Shown here: positions 37,916-45,921 of the stretch, piece after piece
How the letters are laid out: each line of letters begins with the position of its first letter
How positions within the stretch are numbered: the stretch's first letter is position 1
Notes under the pieces: generated by a model
Told to the model about the DNA's origin: nothing
The model's database searches: none
What the model saw: the letters and a program-made list of their open reading frames with translations, nothing else
Assembly (NCBI RefSeq): GCF_900184685.1
Contig: NZ_FXXL01000006.1
Location: 868,001 to 932,000 of the forward strand
DNA: 64,000 nucleotides
Reading direction: 5' to 3'
DNA from: Butyricimonas sp. Marseille-P3923
Lineage (GTDB): Bacteria; Bacteroidota; Bacteroidia; Bacteroidales; Marinifilaceae
Program-made: the position numbers and the translations under genes

Positions 37916-39739
37916 TCAATACATGGTACTAAGAATCTCGTATCCTTTAGTTTTTATCCCGTCAATATATCTACTTGTATCATTAATATTGTACCAGTAT
38001 TTGAGGTCAGAACCTTTGGCAGTACTTGTGATTCCTACTTGCTTGTATATCTTTTCTAGGATAGCTTTTGCTTCTTTAGCTGGAATAAAATCTTTGCTTT
38101 CAAGTTCTTCCTTGAGAATGGGAAATACTTTATTCTTTAAGAGAATATTTTCACATTCAATTTTGAGTTTACTTTCCTTGAAGTTTAGAGCTTTAATTTT
38201 TGAAGCACCTAAAGTCGAGTAATACACCTCCAAACTAGGGTCAGCTGATCTCATTGATGCAATTATCAGCTTATCAGGCATGGAATTACTTTCTTTATGA
38301 AGACAATATTCTTCCATTTTTTCCTTGAATGAACCTTTAACTATCGCTTGTTTTAATTGTGTATCATATACTTTCCACTCTTGTTTACTTATAATCTTGA
38401 ATCCACTATCTTCCAGTTGTCTCTTTACCATAATACCATTTTCATATCCGTGTTTCTATACCTTGTAACAATACTCTTCATTTAACTTGGCTAAATCATT
38501 GAACCTAAATGTATCTGTATTGGAATCATACATGGTGTAAGACTTCGAGTACTTGTCAATTTTTTGTAATTTAACAATATCATCAATCTTTTTAGGTCTC
38601 AACAGGTGAGAAGCCTTGTTGCACTCTTCGATTTCCTCTTTTGTTAGATCAGTTTTTTTTCTCATGTACTATTCAAACGTTGTATCATCAATATCTTCAA
38701 TTCCAGTGTTGTATATGAAATACAATCTTTTTCTGAATGGATTACTTTCCAACCTTTGTCTTCCCGCTATTTGTACAAGATCAGTGCCTATATCAATGGT
38801 TGTATTCAATTTCCTGTTATCACTGATAACAAAAGTCGAAGCACATTCAGAGTAGAAATCACATCCTGCATAAGAGGTAGAAGTACAAAAGGTGAACATT
38901 TTGTGTTTTTCTCCTCTCAAGGGGATTCTACCCTTGTTAAACCCCTCTCCTAGTTCCTTTATTAACTTGTTATTATCTTCTGAAGCCCCGACAATGATGT
39001 TTACCTCCTCTGGTGATAACTCGCATTGTTTGATTATATTCAGAATGTTAGTAACAGAGTTTAAAAAGATGATGCATTCTTTTGAATATACTTGTTTCCC
39101 GTCAACAAGCAAGACAGGATAATCACCTCTTTTATACATTGAAACAATACCAACTCCAGCAGCCATAGGGGTAGGGGATTTTTCCCTGATAACTTCTACA
39201 GTTTCTTTTTCTTCCCATTTCAGTTGATAGTATACAACACCCTTTAATACATCTAGTTGTTCAATAAATTGGTCTAGTATTGGTGTTGCAGACAGGTAAG
39301 TAATGTGTGGATATTCCTTTAGGCTATCTAATAGCCTGAGGTTCACTTCTGACTTGAAAGAAGCATCTCCTAAAATGTAATGAAACTCATCCACCACCAC
39401 TCTCCATGGCTTCTTGTTAGGAATGCACTCCCCAATCTTCTAAAAAGAATCATAGGAAACAAGAATCTTTGGTATAGTAGCCTGCTTGATATAATCTTCA
39501 ATTTCTTTCTTGTGCACCCCTCCAATAACAAGCAAAGCATTAGGATATTGGGAGTTTTTGTTTTTTAATAGTTCATTCCTTGGGCTACAAATAATAGTGG
39601 GATGCTTGTCTGTTAATGCAATAGTGGTAGCACCACATCCAGTTACTTCTTTGTTAAGGATACCATTGGGTAATTCAAACCCTTCTATTTCACTGAGGTA
39701 CTTGATACCTTTTTTAATAGAAATAATTTTTTTCTACAT
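37916..39739 (-). CDS. Superfamily-2-type helicase gene with four in-frame TAG codons (recoded or decayed)
   Basis: Read from ATG 39737-39739, one frame runs 607 codons to TGA at 37916-37918. The only interruptions are TAG at codons 2, 100, 357 and 428 (39734-39736, 39440-39442, 38669-38671, 38456-38458); there is no TAA, no TGA and no indel. The conceptual protein has a Walker A-like EVTGCGATTIALTDK (residues 31-45), ICSPRN, LLVIGGV, then SYDSF-amber-KIGECIPNK and the DEAH-like VVVDEFHY, then THITYLSATPIL (motif III SAT) and QIAGRQRLESN near 340 (motif VI-like). Conventional gene callers would see three pieces: 38669-39400, 38456-38665 and 37916-38431. An ochre stop precedes the ATG, a promoter-like box lies at 39848, and a terminator follows the TGA. 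Amber decoded as an amino acid, possibly Gln, fits; inactivation by point mutation remains possible. Confidence 0.7.
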
Positions 39740-39757
39740 AAAAAATATGTTTTAAGT

Positions 39758-39817
39758 GGAACTTTTTTGCACTAAAAAACAAATTTATTAAAGGTGATCT
39801 CGGTAAAAAAAAGTTCC
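39758..39817. repeat. Inverted repeat upstream of the helicase gene
   Basis: GGAACTTTTTT (39758-39768) and AAAAAAGTTCC (39807-39817) are perfect 11-base inverted copies with a 38-base spacer. They lie between the promoter-like box and the ATG of the amber-containing gene, so in its leader RNA. Could be a protein-binding site or a leader structure. Confidence 0.5.
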
Positions 39818-39847
39818 ATCAAACTACCCATCACCTTAATTGATATA

Positions 39848-39863
39848 CAAATATACGCAAAAA
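39848..39863 (-). promoter_or_regulatory. Promoter box TTTTTGCGTATATTTG upstream of the helicase gene
   Basis: The minus strand holds TATATTTG (TAnnTTTG) within a 16-base sequence that recurs exactly upstream of the 710-residue gene (42080-42095). It lies 109 bp before ATG 39739. Confidence 0.5.
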
Positions 39864-39903
39864 AGATGAGATGTCCAAATTTATGGTATTAAAAATCAAT
39901 ACA

Positions 39904-42036
39904 TTAAAACATAAAATATTGAAGTAAGTCATTTTCGGATTTATTCAACCTGTTCTTGTGTGATGAGAATTTAGACTCTTTTAGGATTATGTATTCCTTC
40001 TTGGGTCTGGTGGTTTTGAAAAAACACCTGAATAAAGTGATAAGCTTTCTCCCTTTCTCTTTAAAGTCCTTATGGAGGTGGTAGTATATGATAGGCTGCA
40101 TTTTAGCTTCAATTTCCTCGTTTGTGTATTTATTGCCTACTTTGAAAGTTTCGTGAACAGATAACTTCAATGGGTGCTCTTCATCCAGAGCCCAGAATAC
40201 AACTGAATTATTGAGATTCTTGAAGCCTATATTATTACCACTTTTTAGCTCTTTCAATAGCTGGATGGCTTCCTCCATGTTGATATACTTGTACAGGGAG
40301 AGAACTTGCTTGTAAACTTTTCTTTGGGCACTATTCCCGTGGTAACTTTTCCTTGATAAAACTTTTTCATCTACTTGTTGGTTGTTATGTAGTTCCAGAA
40401 TCTCATCCAGTACTTTTACTCGTTCTTTCTGGGTTAGTTCTTTCTGTTGTTTCTTTTCTTCCTCCTCTATCTCTAGTTGTTTCTTTGGTTTCTCGTTTGT
40501 ATCATCAGGAATAGAGGTTACGTCATAATAGCTCTTTAATGCTGTTTCAAGAAATTTGGGTACTTTGTAGTGGTTTCTGTAAAGGTTAATTCTTAATAAC
40601 AAGTAGTCAAGATTCATATAAGCTACTTCCCACGTGTTTTCAATATTCTTTCTTACAAGGGACACCGGAGAGAACCTTCCTTGTAACCTTCCTGTAACCT
40701 TCTCCTTTATCACGTTTTGTACTATTGCAAATAGTTTGGTTAAGCTCTTATCACCATCACTTAATTCATCAGCCACGTTGAGTAGTTTAACAATTTTACT
40801 TCCTCTTTCAATCATCAATGCAATTTCATTAAGCCAAGTTTCTTTATAGTACATAGTGTTGTGAACTAGATGATTACTAAGTGTTTCTTCTTTGGTTAGA
40901 TTGATTATTTGCTTTAATGAAAAAAGGGTATTCCATTGTTTCGTGTCAGAAACAATAATCAAGTGAGCCTTTTCTGTTATCTCTTTCTTGAGTTTGTTAA
41001 AGCACCAAAAGATGATTCTTTTAGGAGAGCTTGGAGTTTCCCCTTCTTGTTCCACGTGGTATTTGCCTGCTTCTAATTGCTTGTTGGGAGAACATATGAT
41101 GCCACATTCTTTTTGATATCTCTCTTCTAAATTCAATATACATAATTTGGATTGTCTTACAGAGGGGTATATCAGGATAACCTTATCCTGAACGGGTAAT
41201 TTCTCTATGATAGTCTTAATTCTACCCGTGATATTCACGCAAGGATACAAGGTTACATTCTTGTGTAGAGGTTGTTGCCAGTGAATGATATGCCTTTTTT
41301 CTTCCTTCAAGAGGGGATGGGTGAATGCCAAATGATCTGTCGTGTAAATACATCTATTGGTAGGTGGAAACTTGATATAATAATCCAGAACTTCTGCATT
41401 CAATTGATTGCTAGTTGCTTGAAGTTCCTCCATGTTTCTAATCATGAAAAAATAATTGATTATTTCATCCTTGAGTAAAAATACTAATGTCTTTAAAGTG
41501 AATGATGAAATAATGAATTTTTTCCATTCTACATTGGCTTTATAACAGATAATTTCTTCTTTTATATTTCCGTGCAGACTATCTATACAAAGGCTACTCG
41601 TTGTCACTTGGGAATGTTGTAGGGCTTCTTCTGGTGTGGAGAATAGTATGATGGAGTTTCTTTGAGTGTGGAGTTCTAGGTAGGTTGCTCCTATATTGGG
41701 TACAGGGCACTCTATAATACCACAAGGAGTTTCATTTAATCTTTCAGATAAGTGAGAAGTGGTAGGGGTACATTCAATAACTATAGCCTCTTGTTCTTTT
41801 AGAATATTATCTGGAGTTTCCTGTTTTTCAATAGTATCTTGAATAATGATGTTATTACTGGATTCTATAGAGTATAATGTTTCTTCTTCATTAGAGAGAA
41901 TTATATCATTATTACTTGTGATGTTTTCTTCTTCTCTTAATGTATAAATAGTTGAACTCTCTTCTATGTCTTCTGGAGTAAGATCAAAAATATCACTATA
42001 TTGATAATCTGTATCATTAGTATCTATGTTTGTCAT
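39904..42036 (-). CDS. Large helicase-like protein with degenerate P-loop
   Basis: A 710-residue cytoplasmic protein. The first 100 residues are acidic and Ser/Thr/Glu-rich. From about residue 102, NETPCGIIECPVPNIGATYL followed by ELHTQRNSIILFSTPEEA lines up with the Walker A region of the helicase at 37916 (NKEVTGCGATTIALTDK, then PTIICSPRN), but the lysine-containing loop is absent. A Lys/Glu/Gln-rich coiled stretch lies near 530-560. No amber codons interrupt it and it ends with TAA. I infer a non-catalytic relative of the helicase, perhaps an origin or DNA-binding subunit; the similarity is confined to a short region. Confidence 0.6.
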   Translation of the reverse strand: MTNIDTNDTDYQYSDIFDLTPEDIEESSTIYTLREEENITSNNDIILSNEEETLYSIESSNNIIIQDTIEKQETPDNILKEQEAIVIECTPTTSHLSERLNETPCGIIECPVPNIGATYLELHTQRNSIILFSTPEEALQHSQVTTSSLCIDSLHGNIKEEIICYKANVEWKKFIISSFTLKTLVFLLKDEIINYFFMIRNMEELQATSNQLNAEVLDYYIKFPPTNRCIYTTDHLAFTHPLLKEEKRHIIHWQQPLHKNVTLYPCVNITGRIKTIIEKLPVQDKVILIYPSVRQSKLCILNLEERYQKECGIICSPNKQLEAGKYHVEQEGETPSSPKRIIFWCFNKLKKEITEKAHLIIVSDTKQWNTLFSLKQIINLTKEETLSNHLVHNTMYYKETWLNEIALMIERGSKIVKLLNVADELSDGDKSLTKLFAIVQNVIKEKVTGRLQGRFSPVSLVRKNIENTWEVAYMNLDYLLLRINLYRNHYKVPKFLETALKSYYDVTSIPDDTNEKPKKQLEIEEEEKKQQKELTQKERVKVLDEILELHNNQQVDEKVLSRKSYHGNSAQRKVYKQVLSLYKYINMEEAIQLLKELKSGNNIGFKNLNNSVVFWALDEEHPLKLSVHETFKVGNKYTNEEIEAKMQPIIYYHLHKDFKEKGRKLITLFRCFFKTTRPKKEYIILKESKFSSHKNRLNKSENDLLQYFMF

Positions 42037-42079
42037 GTCTCACTTGTATTTAATTATAAAATATATAATACTAAGTGCG

Positions 42080-42095
42080 CAAATATACGCAAAAA
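42080..42095 (-). promoter_or_regulatory. Promoter box TTTTTGCGTATATTTG upstream of the 710-residue gene
   Basis: Exact copy of the box at 39848-39863, with TATATTTG as -7 element, 44 bp before ATG 42036. Confidence 0.5.
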
Positions 42096-42113
42096 TTGAA
42101 GAATTAAAAGAGA

Positions 42114-42150
42114 AAGAATCCCTATAACCCAATCAACTACAGGGATTCTT
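42114..42150. terminator. Bidirectional terminator next to the integrase gene
   Basis: AAGAATCCCT and AGGGATTCTT form a 10-bp stem with T-rich tracts on both sides (TTTT on plus, TTCTCTTTT on minus). It lies 22 bp after the integrase TAG stop. Confidence 0.75.
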
Positions 42151-42171
42151 TTTTAATCTCACTTCTGGAGC

Positions 42172-43407
42172 CTATAATGGTTCCTTGTGCTCTTGTTTGC
42201 TCTCTAGTTGCTTGGATAGCTGGAGCATATGGTTGCTGACATTTTTGTTTACTACTTCGGCATAAGATTTTTGAGTGATACTAATATTAGCGTGTCCCAA
42301 CAATTTACTCACTATTTCGATAGGAACATTGTTATAGAGGAGGATAGTTGAAGCAAAGGTTTTTCTTGCCGTGTGATGCGTGAGTTTTTTCTTTATTCCC
42401 ACTATCTCGGCTATTTCCTTCAAGTAGCTGTTCATCTTTTGGTTGCTGATAGTTGGTAATATGTACCCTTGCTCTCCCGCTTGATGATACTTTTGGATGA
42501 TTTTTAATGCTTGTGGTAACAGGGGAATGTTAATCTCCCTTTGTGTTTTCAGTCTTATCATCTTTATCCATAGTTGATTATCAAACCCTTTTATGATATG
42601 TTCCTCTTTTAGCTCGAAAGCTTCATTGTAAGCCAGTCCAGTATACACGGAGAACATGTAATAATCCCTAACCCTTTCTAATCTCTCTTGAGCAAATTGG
42701 AAGTCTTCAAGAAGTTTTATTTCTTCCTCTGTTAGGTATATCAATTGCTTGACCTCTTTAAGAGGTTTATAGTTCCTGAAAGGGTATTTTGCACCATCAT
42801 AATTAACTCCTATCCAAACTATTTGACAAACTCTTTGAATGATTTTATTGATTGTTGCAGGTTTATGATTCTTATTGACAAGTAGATATTCCTGAAAACC
42901 TTGGATAAAGTCATTATTCAGGTGTGTAAAAGCAATATCTTTAATGTTATGAATTTCTATCAGATAATCAAGTGTATGTGCGAATACCTCTTTGAATTTT
43001 GTTAGAGTACCTTTGCTATAACTTTTACCTATCAGCTTCTCCATTGAATCAATCTTCTTTTTGAACACCTGTATGAGTGTGACTGCTGACTCTTGATTTG
43101 CACCAGTGAATTTGGAATAAATATCATGCAGCGTGTAGTTTTCTTTCTTCTCTACCATAAACAGTGCTTCAATGTCTAATAGCTTACTTTTGATACTATT
43201 GAGATGAAGGTTGATGGTTTCTGCTGTTGGAGATGAACCTTTAGCTTGTTGTTTGATTTTATTCCATTGGTTATGGATTAAATACATTCCAGTAGAGTAT
43301 TGCTGCCTTTCATTACCTATTGATATTCTACAATAAATAGGTGCTTCTCCTTTGATATTCATTTTTGAGGATAGTAAATAGAATGAAATCTTCAATTTTT
43401 GTATCAT
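42172..43407 (-). CDS. Tyrosine recombinase/integrase of the element
   Basis: A 411-residue tyrosine integrase of the Bacteroidota type: N-terminal arm-binding domain (about 1-95), SAM-like core-binding domain (about 105-205) and catalytic domain with Arg in YTGLAYNEAFELKEEH, HHTARKTFAS (H-x-x-R), LLGHANISITQKSYAEV (His and the likely nucleophile Tyr). In this subgroup the first catalytic Arg of TGLR is replaced, here TGLA. The gene lies 247 bp inside attR and reads away from it. It ends in TAG, the only normal gene end in the element using TAG; reading through would add 12 residues to a TGA inside the terminator stem. Confidence 0.93.
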   Translation of the reverse strand: MIQKLKISFYLLSSKMNIKGEAPIYCRISIGNERQQYSTGMYLIHNQWNKIKQQAKGSSPTAETINLHLNSIKSKLLDIEALFMVEKKENYTLHDIYSKFTGANQESAVTLIQVFKKKIDSMEKLIGKSYSKGTLTKFKEVFAHTLDYLIEIHNIKDIAFTHLNNDFIQGFQEYLLVNKNHKPATINKIIQRVCQIVWIGVNYDGAKYPFRNYKPLKEVKQLIYLTEEEIKLLEDFQFAQERLERVRDYYMFSVYTGLAYNEAFELKEEHIIKGFDNQLWIKMIRLKTQREINIPLLPQALKIIQKYHQAGEQGYILPTISNQKMNSYLKEIAEIVGIKKKLTHHTARKTFASTILLYNNVPIEIVSKLLGHANISITQKSYAEVVNKNVSNHMLQLSKQLESKQEHKEPL

Positions 43408-43420
43408 TTTTCATGTGATG

Positions 43421-43490
43421 TTACTATCTGGTATATAGTAAGATATATCACTTCTAGGTGTAATTTATTATGTTCACTATAATTACACCT
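43421..43490. promoter_or_regulatory. Dyads and candidate arm-type site upstream of the integrase
   Basis: Two inverted repeats lie in the 247-bp space between integrase and attR: TTACTAT/ATAGTAA (43421-43441) and AGGTGTAATT/AATTACACCT (43456-43490). Overlapping the first, TATCTGGTAT (43425-43434) and ATATCAC (43445-43451) form the inverted counterpart of the left-end motif at 32519. Suitable for integrase, excisionase or a repressor; no other gene is seen in 43408-43654. Confidence 0.45.
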
Positions 43491-43628
43491 GATTGTGTAC
43501 CTAGCATATTCATATTTTATCTATTCTTAGAAGAAAGATGTTAAGAATTTATCAATAGACTAGATTAGCAATTAATCTTATATTATTGATTGTCAATGTA
43601 TTTAATAGATATGAGGATAAAAAGAAAA

Positions 43629-43684
43629 CCACCTACTTTCGTAAGTGGTTCATTTTCGGTGACCTCGGTGGGACTCGAACCCAC
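43629..43684 (-). repeat. attR with tRNA-Lys terminator
   Basis: The 30-bp core 43655-43684 is the 3' part of tRNA-Lys. Next to it CCACCTAC-TTTC-GTAAGTGG (43629-43648) forms, on the minus strand, a GAAA tetraloop hairpin followed by TTTTCTTTTT, a classic terminator for the tRNA. The same block is at attL. Confidence 0.88.
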
Positions 43685-43732
43685 GGCCCATTGATTAAGA
43701 GTCAATTGCTCTACCAGCTGAGCTACGAAGTC
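43660..43732 (-). tRNA. tRNA-Lys (anticodon CTT)
   Basis: On the minus strand all arms fold: acceptor GACTTCG with CGAGGTC, D-arm GCTCAGCTGGTAGAGC, anticodon stem ATTGA/TCAAT with loop CTCTTAA (anticodon CTT) and T-arm GTGGG-TTCGAGT-CCCAC. The discriminator is A; CCA is not encoded (ACCG follows). It lies 73 bp after yebC on the same strand and is the integration target of the element. Confidence 0.95.
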
Positions 43733-43805
43733 TTCCTTGTTGCGAGCGGTTTTAACCGTTTTGCGGGTGCAAATATGCAACAATATTTTTTAATCTGCAA
43801 GAAAA

Positions 43806-44522
43806 TTATTCTTTAATGTTGTGATAAACGTTGGTTACGTCATCATCTTCTTCTAATTTTTCCAGCAATTTGTCGACGGTTTCTCTTTGTTCCTCGGTTA
43901 ATTCTTTTGTATCGAGAGGGATACGTTCGAATTCTCCACTGGTAATCTCGTATTTGCTATCTTCCAGATATTTTTGGATAGCACCGAATGATTCGAATGC
44001 ACCGTAGATAATCACGTGGTTTTCCTCGTCTTCAAAGATTTCGTCGGCACCGTAGTCAATCATTTCCAACTCGAACTCTTCGAGGTCGAAGTTTTCGGGG
44101 CGGGAGATTTTGAACACGCATTTGCGGTCGAACAAGAAGTCCAGACTTCCGGTTGTTCCCAGTGAGCCGCCGTATTTGGAGAAGCAGTGGCGCACGTTGG
44201 CAACGGTACGCGTATGGTTATCGGTAGCGGTTTCCACGACAACGGCGATACCGAAAGGTGCATACCCCTCGTACACGATTTCCTTGTAATCTGAAGTGTC
44301 TTTTGAAATGGCGCGTTTGATGGCACGTTCCACGTTTTCCTTCGGCATATTTTCCGCTTTTGCGTTTTGGATAAGGATACGCAAACGAGTATTATTTGCT
44401 GGGTCTGGTCCTCCTGCTTTTACGGCAATATCAATTTCTTTTCCTATTCTCGTGAACGTGCGGGCCATGTTGCCCCATCTTTTTAGCTTCCGTGCTTTAC
44501 GGTATTCGAACGCTCTTCCCAT
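43806..44522 (-). CDS. yebC: YebC/PmpR-family protein
   Basis: A 238-residue protein clearly of the YebC family: MGRAFEYRKARKLKRWGNMA at the N terminus, then KAGGPDPANNTRLRILIQNA and NMPKENVERAIKRA, IVYEGYAPFGIAVVVE, and GSLGTTGSLDFLFDRK. Members have been described as DNA-binding regulators and, more recently, as translation factors acting on difficult polyproline stretches; which applies here is not shown. Full length. It precedes tRNA-Lys. Confidence 0.95.
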   Translation of the reverse strand: MGRAFEYRKARKLKRWGNMARTFTRIGKEIDIAVKAGGPDPANNTRLRILIQNAKAENMPKENVERAIKRAISKDTSDYKEIVYEGYAPFGIAVVVETATDNHTRTVANVRHCFSKYGGSLGTTGSLDFLFDRKCVFKISRPENFDLEEFELEMIDYGADEIFEDEENHVIIYGAFESFGAIQKYLEDSKYEITSGEFERIPLDTKELTEEQRETVDKLLEKLEEDDDVTNVYHNIKE

Positions 44523-44622
44523 ATTATTGTGAATATAATTTATTATACGATTTGGAACGCGAATTTAGTTTTTATACTGAAAACTTAAAAGGAATTCCAT
44601 GATTTTCTGGTATGAAAGTATC

Positions 44623-45897
44623 TCATTCGACGAGTTCTACGCTAAAATCATCAATATAAATACCCTCGTCGGGGACAATAGCCTTACCATAGGTGCGGAT
44701 TTCCACCCGCAAATATTTTGCTCCTTCCGGGGCGGTGAATGTTTTGCCGTTGAAGACATTAATCCACCCGTCAGTTTGCTTCAGATAAGTTTGTGCTTGA
44801 ATCGGTTTGTTGTATTCCGACGGGAGAGCCGTACTTTTGTTCTTTCGCCAGTAACAGTAATATTTCCACGAGAAATTAGCGGACGGGGCATTCACGAACA
44901 TTTTAATCTCGTAGCGGGTGAGGGCTTCGACGGGAACATCTTGGTATAGATAAGTCTTTCCTTGCAGGAATACCGCTTGTTTTCCCGAGCGTGTTTTATC
45001 CCCGTTTACTTTTATTGCGCAGCTATCCCGCCCGTCTCTAAAGAAACGCCAGTGGTCGGGTTCTTTGTCGGGAGCTTTCCATGATTCAAATCCCCCGTTT
45101 TCCAATAAATTGATGCCATTTCCTTGTAATCCTCCTTCTTCCAATTCAAGAAAACTGCTTTCCACCCGGATGATTCGGTTCGTGTCTATGCTTTCCGTGA
45201 ACGGGATGATTTTGCGTTTTTCTTTATCTCCCGTGCGATAGGTAACGGACAGGGTTGCTTCTCCTTTTCCGGCGGGAAAAGTCAAGAGTTCGACATGCCC
45301 TTGATTTGCTTCCCGATGCATCGGTTTCGTGATTGTCCCGAATGTATTCGTGTTTGAGCCTGTAAAATTGATGGCGGAGGGAACGAATGACACTTCAAAA
45401 TTCACATTATCGACCTCTTCGGGTATACTTTCCAGCCTCACTTGCAATTGTGCCACCCTTCGATAAAGGTTTACAGTAAAGACTGCATCTTTATTTTCCG
45501 AGATACTTACACTTTGGAGAGACGTCAGTATATCATCCGCCTCTTCAAAAATCTCTCCTTTTTGAGGTAAACGAAGTAGTATATTCTCCAGTGTTTCTCC
45601 TGTATTGAAATTTATATCCGGGCAGTTAGCCACGCAAGCGAGGCGATAGCGTCCGAAGGGAAGTTTTGCCCGTAACGTGTTTTCATGCAAATCATTTCGG
45701 GTGAAATGTTCGTGACGGACAACACGGTTATCCCGGTCTATGGCGAACAGAGCCAGCGTCTCGAAAGCCGGGGTATGAAGAGATGCGTTACCGAGCGTGT
45801 AACTTTGGAACAAGAGTTGTGTTTCTTTTCCCGTGATTTGTTCGTCCCGATTACAGGAAAAAAACAGCAATAGCCCAAAGAAGATGATTTTCCTCAT
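44623..45897 (-). CDS. FimB/Mfa2-like lipoprotein with C-terminal carbohydrate-binding-like domain
   Basis: A 424-residue lipoprotein from ATG 45897 (lipobox LLFFSCNRD); an earlier ATG at 45924 would disrupt the signal. The N-terminal half (about 25-250) resembles FimB/Mfa2 anchor proteins: FETLALFAIDRDNRVV, LPFGRYRLACVANCP, VNLYRRVAQLQVRLESIPE. The C-terminal part (about 265-424) starts with INLLENGGFESWK and ends with EGIYIDDFSVELVE, the jelly-roll pattern of family 4/6/22-type carbohydrate-binding domains. The combination suggests a surface adhesin. It has its own promoter. Confidence 0.7.
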   Translation of the reverse strand: MRKIIFFGLLLFFSCNRDEQITGKETQLLFQSYTLGNASLHTPAFETLALFAIDRDNRVVRHEHFTRNDLHENTLRAKLPFGRYRLACVANCPDINFNTGETLENILLRLPQKGEIFEEADDILTSLQSVSISENKDAVFTVNLYRRVAQLQVRLESIPEEVDNVNFEVSFVPSAINFTGSNTNTFGTITKPMHREANQGHVELLTFPAGKGEATLSVTYRTGDKEKRKIIPFTESIDTNRIIRVESSFLELEEGGLQGNGINLLENGGFESWKAPDKEPDHWRFFRDGRDSCAIKVNGDKTRSGKQAVFLQGKTYLYQDVPVEALTRYEIKMFVNAPSANFSWKYYCYWRKNKSTALPSEYNKPIQAQTYLKQTDGWINVFNGKTFTAPEGAKYLRVEIRTYGKAIVPDEGIYIDDFSVELVE

Positions 45898-45921
45898 AAA
45901 CGCTAATTTATCCTTACTTAA

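Larger units (their letters stand above)
32446..43684. mobile_element. 11.2-kb integrative element in tRNA-Lys(CTT)
   Basis: A 30-bp identical direct repeat (starting TTCGGTGACC, ending GAACCCAC) lies at 32446-32475 and 43655-43684. The right copy is the 3' part of a complete tRNA-Lys; the left copy is only the T-arm and acceptor 3' strand. A tyrosine recombinase gene lies just inside the right end. The interior is visibly AT-richer than its flanks and nearly all genes are on the minus strand. It holds replication-like proteins (ATPase, two helicase-like proteins), DUF3871, WG-repeat and retropepsin-like proteins. No relaxase, coupling protein, capsid, portal or terminase is visible. It may be a mobilisable satellite-like element or a decayed plasmid; movement would depend on helpers. 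Confidence 0.9.

Noticed and set aside
32446-43684. CRISPR array or defence island in the element
   Set aside because: No regularly spaced repeats and no recognised defence gene; the retropepsin-like and WG-repeat genes alone do not justify that label.
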